Of a DNA stretch of 64,000 nt, positions 24,942-34,411 are shown in pieces (within the stretch, counting starts at the first letter, position 1; every line of letters starts with the position of its first letter). The translations under genes and the position numbers were made by a program. Below the pieces are notes generated by a model, which saw nothing but the letters and a program-made list of their open reading frames with translations, ran no database searches and was not told where the DNA came from. This stretch comes from Krasilnikovozyma curviuscula (taxonomy: Eukaryota; Basidiomycota; Tremellomycetes; Cystofilobasidiales; Mrakiaceae): assembly GCA_014825775.1 (NCBI GenBank), contig MVAQ01000054.1, forward strand, positions 1 to 64,000. Direction: 5' to 3'.

Positions 24942-25527
24942 AATGTCCAGAATTTCTACTCGCACTTCCTCGCGCGCCACGAACAAGGAATGGCGACATC
25001 AATTCCGATATCGCTCAAGGTCGTCGTCCACCTTGCGTTGCAGCTGTACTGCTGAGGACTTGGTGAGCTCAACTATTAAATAAAGTGGAATCAAATAATA
25101 CAAAAGAGAAGTTGTGATGAAGCGATGCCATTAGGTGTATCGAGACTAGTGTGAGCTGACTGGGGACATGAACCTCATTGAAAACGAAGCAAAACGATGG
25201 GAGCGACAGTTGTGAAGCAGAAACAGTGGTACAGAACGACAGGTTCAGAAGAGTGTTCTCGTTCGCATCATCCGAGACCTTCACGACCTGCCTCATAGAT
25301 CATCCCACGAGACGGCCCAGAGGAAAATGAGCGTGCGCTGTCAGATCTCCAATAGAGACCTCATCCGAGACCGAGAACACAGCAGTCTAGCAAATTGACA
25401 TATGAGTTTGAGTCTGCTGCCCAAAGTGTCACAAATGACGTTGGTCAGTGCTAAATTTCAAAACATCCAGTTTCATATACTTGCCAACGATGTTCAGAAA
25501 CAAATACAAAGCCTCTCCAACATCTCT
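24942..25527. other. Intergenic region upstream of the cysteine synthase and tRNA-Met
   Basis: Apart from a short minus-strand ORF (25069-25296) with no motif, I see no coding signal. It likely contains the cysteine synthase promoter and the 5' flank of the tRNA gene. Confidence 0.4.
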
Positions 25528-25622
25528 GCTTTGATAATATAGTTGGTTAGTATATCGGTCTCATATTTGACCCTGTTTACAGGGGACATCCGGACACCCG
25601 AGTTCGAATCTCGGTCGAAGCA
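25528..25622 (+). tRNA. Elongator tRNA-Met (CAT), with 22-nt intron
   Basis: Folds as a tRNA: acceptor GCTTTGA pairs with TCGAAGC (one T-G pair), D arm ATAT/GTAT, T arm CCGAG-TTCGAAT-CTCGG, discriminator A. The anticodon loop is CTCATA plus A, giving CAT at 25562-25564; removing 25566-25587 between positions 37 and 38 gives the CTCATAA loop and a 73-nt mature tRNA. The T31/T39 mismatch in the anticodon stem matches the yeast elongator tRNA-Met as I recall it. A Pol III stop (TTTTTT) follows at 25627-25632. A second copy is at 40862-40959 on the other strand. Confidence 0.88.
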
Positions 25623-25626
25623 TTTG

Positions 25627-25632
25627 TTTTTT
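25627..25632 (+). terminator. Pol III terminator of tRNA-Met copy 1
   Basis: Run of six T starting 5 bases after the discriminator base. Confidence 0.8.
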
Positions 25633-25935
25633 GGGACTTTTATCTACTTTTTGGCAGGTAGATTATTGGATGCCTTTTTGCACTTGATCACTATCACTTC
25701 CCGCTCCTTTCTCTTTATATATCCATCGTATTGAGTACAATAGTCGCTTGTGTCTGTGTACCTCCTCCCAAACTGTGTGTTTATTTTCTCTGTTCGCCAA
25801 GGAGGTCTCGCCTTTTGCGTTCTTGTGGCGCGAACCTTCGTCCCGTATTTGATTCCACTCGTCTCTTTCCAACTTTCTCTTCCGCCCAACGACATCTTCC
25901 TCCCCTCCAAGCTATTCAAGTTCCTGCCCTAAGCT

Positions 25936-27017
25936 ATGAGGTTGACTGCTATTGCTGCCCTGGCTCTTGCTGGTGAGTTTTATTTCTGTCCGTCGTGCAG
26001 CACCATTGAGACTGACCACGTTCGCTCTCCTTGTTACTTCGCTCTATTGGGTTTTTTTTCTTTCTATCTTTCTCTGTTGCTGCAGCCACACCTGTATTTT
26101 CATTCCCAGCATTGAGGATTGTTACCTTCCTGCCGTCATCAGACGAATCGATTGTGAAAGCTCCAGTCGTCTCAATCTCGACGACCCACCACTCGACGGC
26201 GGCTGTCGCATCGTCGAGCCGTCCCGCTCATCGACCATGCAACAAGTCCAATAAAAACATCTTTAACCAGATCTTCAAGCTCACGGGCGTTCTTCCATCT
26301 CACGTATACCACAATAGCGCTGAAAATTCTGGCCTCGGTAAAGGTCGCTATCGAGTGAGCATCATGTCGATCGCCAACGACAACGACGCAATAACCACTC
26401 ACTCCAGAGACCAACCAATCGCCGTCGTTCATCACAACGGTCACCACCACCGTGAGGGATGGTCTGACAATAGAAGACACAGAGCCGCCGATTTTGGACC
26501 CAGGTTAGTTTGATCTGTCGCTTTGTTTTGGTTACCCACGTCGCTCTACTCGCTGCCGAACAGACTGCGTACTGACTCCATTCTATCTCGTACAGATTGG
26601 CTCAAGCTCTTTCTGAATTACGACCATCAGAGTCTTACCTCGTCTCATTCGTCTTTGGTGTCGGCATGGGTGTAAGTTTTCCTCATGCATCCGATCATGC
26701 TTCCGCTTTGCTTCCTTCTGTTGACCCTCCGTCGGTCGCTGACTTCTCCTTCCTCTCCCCTCCCAATCTCATCCTTTATTGTATCACAGGCCTTGGTCAG
26801 GATATTCGTCCTCCTCACCATCCTCTCCCTTCGATCCGTCTTCTGCACCTCATCAAGGCGTGCTTCTTCCTCACCGGAGGATTCGGAGGGTGGCGTCGCT
26901 CTTCCGTTGGAAGACGATGAGGAACAGCTCCCTGTTTATATGGCAGAAGAAGACGAGAAGAAACCTGTCTACGAAGAGGTCACCGCTCCTGCTGAAGCGG
27001 AGGCTGTTGTAGCCTGA
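25936..27017 (+). CDS. Secretory-pathway membrane protein of unknown function
   Basis: Starts MRLTAIAALALA, a clear signal peptide, split by an intron (GCTG|GTGAGT ... CAG|CCACACC) and continuing ATPVFSFPALRI. The luminal part has a Ser/His-rich segment and VSISTTHHSTAAVASSS; further on are HHREGWSDNRRHRAADFG and RLAQALSELRPSESYL. A single membrane segment (FVFGVGMGALVRIFVLLTIL) is followed by an acidic cytoplasmic tail with LPLEDDEEQLPVYMAEED. The pattern is a type I plasma membrane or ER protein. Stop at 27015-27017. The family is not recognised. Four exons, with introns at about 25970-26085, 26503-26595 and 26671-26790. Confidence 0.65.
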
Positions 27018-27624
27018 GCGAAACTTCTCGTCGCTTCACGATGCTCTTGCTCTGACCGTGGACACTTTGCATTCCCCTCCCTATATTCCATTTGTAACTA
27101 GTTTCACGGCTGTCTCTGTGTTGCTATTATTTTGTACTTTCCTGTCCCCATTGATTCTCAATGTGTAGTGTATGTCAGGTGCTCTAGGAAATCTGTTATA
27201 TTTGTCCTCCCAACTACAGTATACTAAAGACTACAACTATAAATGATGGTCTCTCAACTTCCTCTCTCTCTCTCACATCTATGACCAGTGATTTTGAGAA
27301 ACACAAGAGACACGATGACAAAACTCGGGAGTGCTGCGCAATGTGAACGCCAGCTTGAATGCTCCCGCTGCCAACCCAGTGCTACACCAGTACCTTGCAG
27401 CTTACTCCTAGCAGAAGTCCTAGCAGTACACAGTACATTATGTGCAATCGGCGCTTGATTCTCTCGGCAACCAACTCAGAAAGGAGAGTAGAACTTTCTG
27501 AAACGCGAGGTTTGACAGCACCCGATAGTTCGTCCCTGCAAGCGTACGGTTCCTGTTTGTCTCTTCCGGTACCCCCATGACTTCTCCCATGACGTTTCCT
27601 AAGGAATCATTTAAGTCTGTTGCA
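27018..27624. other. Intergenic region before the tRNA-like gene
   Basis: Presumed 3' UTR of the membrane protein, then AT-rich sequence. ORFs at 27359-27580 (+) and 27438-27692 (-) overlap on opposite strands and have no motif. Nothing else seen. Confidence 0.4.
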
Positions 27625-27707
27625 GAGCCTATAGCGTAATGGTAACGTGTCGCACTTATGGGTTGACTGTTATGCGAAGATTCTGGGATCAAGACCCAGT
27701 AGGCCCA
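27625..27707 (+). tRNA. tRNA-like gene with small intron, possible tRNA-Ile(TAT)
   Basis: Can be folded as a tRNA: acceptor GAGCCTA with TAGGCCC (position 2 is an A-C mismatch), D arm GCGT/ACGT, anticodon stem TCGCA/TGCGA, T stem CTGGG/CCCAG, discriminator A. If 27661-27671 (GGTTGACTGTT) is an intron between 37 and 38, the loop is CTTATG+A and the anticodon is TAT (Ile). Mature length would be 72 nt. The T loop is ATCAAGA, still matching the B-box pattern GWTCRANNC but not the usual TTC. The D and variable arms resemble tRNA-Arg(UCU). A T5 Pol III stop lies at 27722-27726. Real gene or decayed copy is undecided. Confidence 0.6.
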
Positions 27708-28405
27708 ATCGCTTGACCCCCTTTTTGGAGAAAGGACTTTGTTTTGAAAGAACGATGAGGTTCTTCTTGTGAAGAATCATAGAGTCTTTTTATTGCTTCC
27801 CTGTCTCTCTGGCTGCTGCCTCTGTATCTTGCTCAGTTGCATCGCGTGCAGGCGTCGCGTCGCTGTAACTTGGACGCTGCTGTCATTTTTTGTACCATCT
27901 ACTCGCCTCACAAGAAAGGGAATCAAATCAACATTAGACTTCTCAGAGAGAATCTTTGAGCAAATACGAGTCTTTGAAGATAGACGCACATAAACAGCAC
28001 TGGCGACTTGCACCGGGGTTGTAACCCATCGTTCACGACCAAAATCTCAGAACCTCGGGTGTGAACATTCAACATCCACCTTCAGCTTTCAGGTTTCAAG
28101 TCATTACCCTTACGCTATTTCCTATATCCCTCACCATCGTATCGACCTATTCTGTACGCGTACCATCCAACTTTCTTCATCCAACCCTATTCAGCTCTCG
28201 CAGAGTCACAAGGCCAGCTTTCTCATTCTATCTCTGGATCACTAGAACGGACGGATTGTACAACCTGTATTGATATAGCAACAGTCTGGCACGCCTGGTG
28301 GAGTTGTCAGTGTAGGTTTTGAGGCGGGTCTCAGACCACCGCCGTTCGCTGACCTTTCCAAACTTGCAGACCAATAATTTCCACTTCCTGGTATCTGGTA
28401 GCGTG
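27708..28405. other. Intergenic region after the tRNA-like gene
   Basis: Contains the Pol III stop and the presumed promoter/5' UTR of the gene at 28406. ORFs at 27769-27993 (+) and 28061-28273 (+) have no motif. The reading frame of the 28406 gene is open back to 28319, so a longer start is possible. Confidence 0.4.
27722..27726 (+). terminator. Pol III terminator of the tRNA-like gene
   Basis: Run of five T, 15 bases after the tRNA-like unit. Confidence 0.6.
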
Positions 28406-29406
28406 ATGGAACTGGATTCTTCAGCTCAACCTACTTCATTGAGCAGCAGCAACACGTTAGGCCCTTTGTTCTCTCAGTTCAGCAACTTGCAGCTCGTGTC
28501 GGATATAGAGTCTATTCCTTCGCCCACACCGACAGCAGCCGGACAGTCCTCAGATACACTCAAAACATCTCCCATCAACTCCTTAAATACACCTTCAGCC
28601 CATCTCCCTAAAGCACCGCCTGGTGCCATTCCTACGCTTTACGTCAAACGTCCTCACACCTACCGACCACGACCCGTTTCCTCAAGAGGTGGTGCCAGTA
28701 GTTCCTCTCAGACTTCCAAAAGATCAACGGCTGAGTACTCTAAGCGTGCTGGATTGTCATTCTCTGTGACGCAGGTCGTCAAGGGAGTTTGGAATACAAA
28801 GCAAGCAATCCTGACAGAGAATGCGGCCGGTAAGGGACTTACTTTTGTTGCTGGTTCTAGTCAAACACTAATAGATGATCTTCCGCATCTTCATTAGTCA
28901 TTCTCACTTCAACTTTGGGTACGATTCCCTTCTGCGACGGTTCTTGCATGTAATTATGACTGACGTCCGGTTCTTTCGAACATTAGAATACATCATCGCC
29001 GAAGTCATTGAGGTTGCCGGAAAGAAGGCTCATTCTCGACCATCCACTCATCTACCATCGACGTCCTCACCGTCAACTAAAATTCCACCCCACCAGCAAC
29101 AACAGTCATCTGAGTCTGAAATGCAACTCAAACCTCCTAAAATATCAGGAAACGATGTCGCTGAAGGTATTATGACTGATTCTGATCTCAAATCTGTGAG
29201 AGATTCGATCTGTTATCCCCCTGTGGTGGAATCCACTGACTGATCATCTCGCGCTGGACTGTGTCTTCGTTTTGCAGCTCTACTGCTTGGTGACACCTCG
29301 ATCAAGGACTCCGCCTGAGTATGACTTGAGAAAAATCCTCGCTGAAAATGAGGAGATGGATGAGTTGAATGAAGTCTTTTCTCGGTCGATGGACGTTTCC
29401 TATTGA
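28406..29406 (+). CDS. Ser/Thr/Pro-rich hypothetical protein
   Basis: Modelled from MELDSSAQPTSLSSSN at 28406 to stop 29404-29406 after EVFSRSMDVSY. Exon 1 has TYRPRPVSSRGGASSSSQTS and SFSVTQVVKGVWNTKQAILT, and joins by an intron (GCGGCCG|GTAAGG ... TTAG|AATACATC) to EYIIAEVIEVAGKKAHSRP. A Ser-rich, Gln-rich stretch follows. The last exon reads LYCLVTPRSRTPPEYDLRK and ILAENEEMDELNEVF. The short conserved-looking helices (WNTKQAILTENAA, EYIIAEVIEVAGKK) may be a binding module in an otherwise disordered protein. Family not recognised. The start is uncertain, as an in-frame Met at 28319 also exists. Confidence 0.5.
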
Positions 29407-29706
29407 TGTGAGCAGACGTTCATCTTTCTTACAGGGAATTCGCGATACTAACCCCTCCTAACTCTTGCTCTCGCTTCCTATACAGTACTCCTTTATTAGG
29501 TACATAAAAGAGACCTGGCTGTTCACACATCACATCCGCCCACTTTGCATTTGACCGTGCCGACTCTTGAGCGACGGTCAACATCACATACATACACCTC
29601 ATCGATATATTCCCAAATCCAGCAAAATATCTCAAACTAGATACCTTCTGTAGATTTTCGACTGTTGTATCATGCGATCCTTGTGTTGAAGTCATCTCGC
29701 CGTGGC

Positions 29707-29719
29707 GAAGTTTCCAGAA
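29707..29719. promoter_or_regulatory. Heat-shock element upstream of Hsp10
   Basis: The sequence GAAGTTTCCAGAA has three alternating GAA/TTC units at exact 5-bp spacing, the canonical Hsf1 element. It lies about 90 bp upstream of the Hsp10 start codon, so Hsp10 is likely heat-inducible. Confidence 0.75.
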
Positions 29720-29809
29720 AGCAATTCGTCTCGAGGGATTTTTCTGTGTCGCTACCCACAGCAGCTCCCAATACTCCAACTTCCTTCTCTGCCTCTCCTA
29801 TTTATATAA

Positions 29810-30446
29810 ATGGTAAGCAATCCCCGTGACATGCCATCTTGCTTTCGAAATTGAGCTTTAGCAGTTGCTGACCTGATTTTTCTCTGCGTGCGGTGGGACG
29901 GAAATCCAGGCTACATTCAAGAACATCAAGTCCCTTGTCCCTCTGTTTGACAGAGTTCTCGTCCAGAGATTCAAACCAGAAACTGTGAGATATCATCAAA
30001 CTGCTTTGGAGATTTCTCCAGGAATGTTGAAGTCTTGCTGATGATTTTGTTTCTCAGAAAACTGCTTCGGGAATCCTTTTGCCATCATCAGCAACTTCAT
30101 CGCCTCTGCCTGAAGCTACTGTCATTGCTGTCGGTCCAGGAGCTCCAAATAAGGTTAGTCTTACAGCTGTTGGAAGCTCATAATGCCCCCCCTAGAGCTT
30201 GAGCTGACGGTAGCTTGCCTTTTGGCTTCATTAGGATGGAGCGATCATTCCAACCTCTGTCCAAGCTGGTGACAAAGTTCTGCTGCCAGGATGGGGTGGT
30301 AACGCAATCAAAGTCGGTGACGAGGTGCGTTTCTCTTTCCACTTGCCTAGTATTAGTCAACCTCGAACTGCGCTCACCAGTTGCTCCCCTTCTAGGAATA
30401 CTTCCTCTTCAAAGACTCTGATATTTTGGCCAAGATTCAAGAGTAA
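29810..30446 (+). CDS. HSP10: Mitochondrial 10-kDa chaperonin Hsp10 (GroES family)
   Basis: Five exons. Exon 1 is only the ATG at 29810-29812, followed at once by GTAAGC. Exon 2 starts at 29910 and gives M|ATFKNIKSLVPLFDRVLVQR. The others are 30058-30153, 30234-30324 and 30396-30446. The spliced protein (about 104 aa) has GroES features: LFDRVLVQR, KTASGILLPSS, EATVIAVGPGAPNK, AGDKVLLPGWGGNAIKVGDE, and ends KDSDILAKIQE. It caps the Hsp60 barrel in the mitochondrial matrix. Hsp10 proteins typically import without a cleaved presequence, as seems true here. A three-unit heat-shock element lies upstream. Confidence 0.93.
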
Positions 30447-30680
30447 AGAAAGGTTGTACGTTTGGAAGAACTGTTTGAGGGGGGTTATAGAAGGAGGAAG
30501 TTGCATTTTGGGATTCGCGGACGCTCGACAGCACTGTCGTACGAACACTGGGATCTTATACTTGAATTAAATTAGCATCTCAAATACACACCACTCTTGT
30601 AGCACCACACATATTCTTCGTACCATAAGAAAGCCTTGTGCCCACTCGCCACTGTGTTTTCCAAACTTTTTTCTAGCAGC

Positions 30681-32091
30681 ATGTCTGCGCTCCGGACGAT
30701 CAAGCATTTTGCAAAGATGGGCAAAGCAAGCAGTGCCAGTGGTGGAGATTCAGGCTCAGATGATGATGATTTCTCGTTGGGAGGCGTATTCCAGGTAAGG
30801 TCTACTACTTGGTCGACAAAATCCAGCCGCATAACTTGAGCTGGATTCTTCTCACAGGAACCTGAACGGCCTAAGTCACCACCCCCTACGGTCTCGACGT
30901 ATACCAGACCAGAGCAGTTCAAGTCGATATCAGCGTGGGAAACGGTGGAAATTCAGCTCGTTGGTTCTCACCCTCTCTGGGGGTAAGTCCTCAATAACCT
31001 TTGCAGCAACCGTGAGATGCAGATGCTGATTAGAATCAATATCATTTTAGGCATCATCTATGGAATGCAGCAAAGGTTTTCTCCAACTATCTTTTAGAAC
31101 ACAGGGATACTTTGGTGACTGGGAAGAATGTGTTAGAGTTAGGGGCAGGCGGAGGTAAACAAGCGCCTCCATCAACACTTGTTTCAAAACGTGTACTTAT
31201 CTAATAATATTTATGTTCGCTACAGCATTACCCGGTATTGTTTCTACCCTGGCGGGTGCTTCCAAGGTGAGCACCGTGATAACAACACATCTGCCGACTT
31301 TTTTTTAGCTCACCTCTCCTTGTCCTGTCAGACTGTGATCACTGATTATCCAGATATCTCACTCATCAAGAATATGCAGTATAATGTGGATCAAAATGTC
31401 CCTGAAAATCTCAGGTCCAGCGTCAACGTCCTCGTGAGTCTTGGCGCAACTTGTCAGGCTGACATTCAATCTGACATTTTGAATTATATTCACCAGGGGC
31501 ATCTGTGGGGAGCTAACTGTTCACCTCTACTAGAGTGTATTGGTGGTAGTGATTCGAAATTCGATCTCATCATTCTCTCCGACTTGGTCTTCAATCATTC
31601 CCAGGTGCGATCAGCTTCCTCAACCTCACTTTATCTATGAAATCCCCCAGGACTATATTCTGACTACTGTGTTTCACTTTCATCGTGAATCGATATTCTC
31701 CAACAGCACGCGGCGTTGCTTAAGACATGTGACACTTGCCTCTCATCAGCACAACCTTACTCAGCACCCTCAGAAACATCATCATCCTCACCATCATCAA
31801 CCCCAACCACACCATGCCTCTTAGTGTTTTACACGCATCACCGTCCTCACTTGGCAGAGAAGGATCTGGATTTCTTCAGATTGGCGAGAGAAATGGGATG
31901 GGAGTGTGAAGAAGTCGTTACAGAAAGGAGTGAGTGCTTCCATTCCCGTTTGATATGCTGAAGCTTGATTATTGATTACGTTGGTGATGTTTACAGCTGG
32001 TGCGATGTTTGAGGATGATCCAGGTGATATTGAAGTGAGGGCTGTGGTGCACGGATGGCGAGTCTGGAGAAAGATGTCTGAATTGGATTGA
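30681..32091 (+). CDS. EFM7: Protein lysine / N-terminal methyltransferase, EFM7 (Nnt1)-like
   Basis: Starts MSALRTIKHFAKMGKASSASG at 30681; the second Met at 30717 is a possible start. A short acidic segment (SGSDDDDFSLGGVFQ) is followed by VEIQLVGSHPLWGHHLWNAA, SAM motif I VLELGAGGALPGIV, motif II VITDYPDISLI, and the characteristic ILSDLVFNHSQH. Later exons contain CLLVFYTHHRPHLAEKDLDF and end VHGWRVWRKMSELD, stop 32089-32091. This is the class I SAM-methyltransferase pattern of the METTL21/Nnt1 group; yeast EFM7 methylates elongation factor eEF1A near its N-terminus. Several small introns; the exon carrying CLLVFYTHH is preceded by a Ser-rich, His-poor insert. Confidence 0.88.
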
Positions 32092-32368
32092 GCTGTTCAC
32101 TGCCGGGATCAATATGGCATGAGACTTGTTGTATATTCATCTTTTCCATCGCTTCCCGTGAAAGACGCCTTAGTCGCACACAACGGACCACAATCTTACT
32201 TGGTTTGGACAAGGCAAACAAGGAATAAATAACTTGAAGAGACTAACGATACAGTGTTGCAGTGATCGACAACAGATAATTAGATGTCGTTAAAAGGGAA
32301 AGTGACAGCCGTTATATATACTTCAGAAGGAATAACAAGCTAGCAAATCATCAAGTAGATGAAATCGC

Positions 32369-33146
32369 CTAGTGAGCAGCAGCAACAGCTCCAGCTGAGT
32401 GAGAAACAGTTCGACAGTCAGTGGTCAAACTCGAGAAGAAGAAAATTTAAAATGACTTACTGTTTGGAATGGTTGGGTTGTGAATCGCCTCGAGTTTACC
32501 GGCTCTCTGGTGGTCGTGAGCATCGAGCCTAGCTTGAGCTTGTTCCAAAGCCTTTTTCTTTGCAGCAATCTCTTGCTCAGCTTGGAGCTGCTTTTGGTGA
32601 GCTAATTGAGCGTCCTGAATATACAAGTGACGGATGAGAATAGTTAGAACGGAGTAATAGAAACAGAGATCATGATGGCGGAAGTATACCTTATCAGCCT
32701 TCTGCTTATCAGCAAGAGCCTTGTCGTGCTTGTGAACCGCATCATTCGCCTTAGTGGCTAGCTTGGTTTCGTTCTTGGTTAGCTATAAGGTTGCAAGAAT
32801 TGAGTTGAATGATGTCAGTAAAAGGTGGCTGAAAAAAAAACAAAACACAACTGCAAAGACAGAGATCGCACCTTTTCAGCTGACTTGACAGCTTTGTGCT
32901 CAGAACTCAAAGCATGAGAATGGTGCTAGAAAAACGAAGCATTTATGAAGCAGAAATACAGGAATTGTGTCAGATGATTTCATCAAGACAGCAGAAGCGG
33001 CTCAGGAACGTCAAGTGGTGTGGACTGACCTTTTCAGCAGCAGCAACAGCCTTGATGGCATGCTCAACTTCTTTGTGTTCGACTTTACCTTCCTTCTGAA
33101 GGATCTTCTCAACTTTCTTCACTTCCTTGTCGTTGACAGTTGCCAT
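32369..33146 (-). CDS. Ala/Lys-rich coiled-coil protein
   Basis: Start at 33146 (MATVNDKEVKKVEKILQKEGK), stop 32369-32371 after AVAAAH. It is a nearly continuous charged helix: VEHAIKAVAAAEKHHSHALS, SAEKLTKNETKLATKANDAV, HQKQLQAEQEIAAKKKALEQ. Heptad-like spacing suggests a coiled coil of about 140 aa. Clustered introns of about 70 nt. Similar abundant coiled-coil proteins occur across basidiomycetes without known function, as I recall. Probably cytosolic; no signal or membrane segment. Confidence 0.7.
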
Positions 33147-34411
33147 GGTTGATGGTTTTGTTAATGGAGTGTGATAGGGGCAGGTTCTGTGGTGCTAAAT
33201 GCAATCGATTATGTGGGCAAGTTGCAAGAAGTAGGTTTGAACGGTTGGAATGGTGGGAGTCAGGCTGGGTCTGATGCTCAGCCTTCACTCCTTATATACG
33301 GCTGGCCAAGGGACTTTCTTTCAGTCAACGTCATAGCGCCAACTTCAAAAACACAAAAGCCCCATGACGCCACCATGGTGAAACTAAAGGAGCCCAAATC
33401 GAGTAGGGAAATTGGTTCCAGACGTTTTGCAGAAAGAGCAGGTAGTGGTGTTCTAGATTGTCCAAAAAAGGGATTAGAGGCCGACACTGTCACGGCGCGT
33501 AACGGTGGCTTACAAGCCAGGTTCAGCGACGGTGAAAGATGTGTCCGTCTCGTCTCTATATGTAGTATCTCTTCTACCTAACTGTTCCAGCTGAAAGACC
33601 ATGACAAAGTTTCCCAGGGTCTTGGGTGCGTTGATCTGGCTGGAGTGAAATGCGCAGCCGGGTTATCAAAAAAACCTCATTTACCATCGAGAATTCGCGT
33701 CCATCGAGCGCGTACTTCACTAGCTGCTGAAAACGCTTGAGAGACTTAGAGAGAAAAGAAACCCAATGCTGGAGGGCTCTGTCTTGTTTAAAGGGAAGGA
33801 ATTGACTTGCAGGCTTCGTGAAGATGGATGGTCCGCGTGCTTTGTAGGACGCGGATCAGCTACGCGACACAAGGAATACTCCATTGCGCTGAGCTGTCAC
33901 CTCCATCATGATTGCTAAATTAGATTAGAGTCGGTTTAAGTATGATGTTATCCGTTAGCTTTAGAATAATCAATTTCATTGGCTGCGAACGCAACAGATG
34001 TACCGCTTCCCCCCTTGTTGGCTCCAAACACGTTCAAACTGTAGCAACTGTAGCCTGAGGCCCTACTTTTCCATCTCTAACTGAGATATCGTTGTCAGTG
34101 TCTATCAGTCATCTCTTTTGGACTCCCTACTGCTCAGAAAAAGAGCAGGGAAATTTGTGGCAATAAGCTGTTTCAGCATCGCGAGTGTCGAGCAGCTCCG
34201 TCTTTCAATTTCCTTCTGCCTCTAACTAAATTCACCTCACCGACTCTTTCCCGCTCGTTGTATAAAGCTGGCTAAGCTGCTGCACAGGCAAGCAGCAACT
34301 GGTATGTAGCCCCATCGTAGAATTTATGGGATCAGACAGCTCAGTCCTAACCCGTCCATTTGGCTCCTTTTCCTTAGCTCGCCCTCACACGAGGTCAGAA
34401 AAACCTGGAGG
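33147..34411. other. Intergenic region (1.3 kb)
   Basis: Holds the promoters of two divergent genes. The only ORF of note (33171-33581, +) has no motif and overlaps an opposite ORF. The sequence is otherwise unremarkable, with A-rich runs near 33660. Confidence 0.45.

Noticed and set aside
29429..29779. Minus-strand ORF (116 aa) upstream of Hsp10
   Set aside because: Overlaps the Hsp10 promoter with its heat-shock element and shows no family motif.
33171..33581. Plus-strand ORF (136 aa) in the intergenic region
   Set aside because: No motif, overlaps an opposite ORF and sits in the divergent promoter region.
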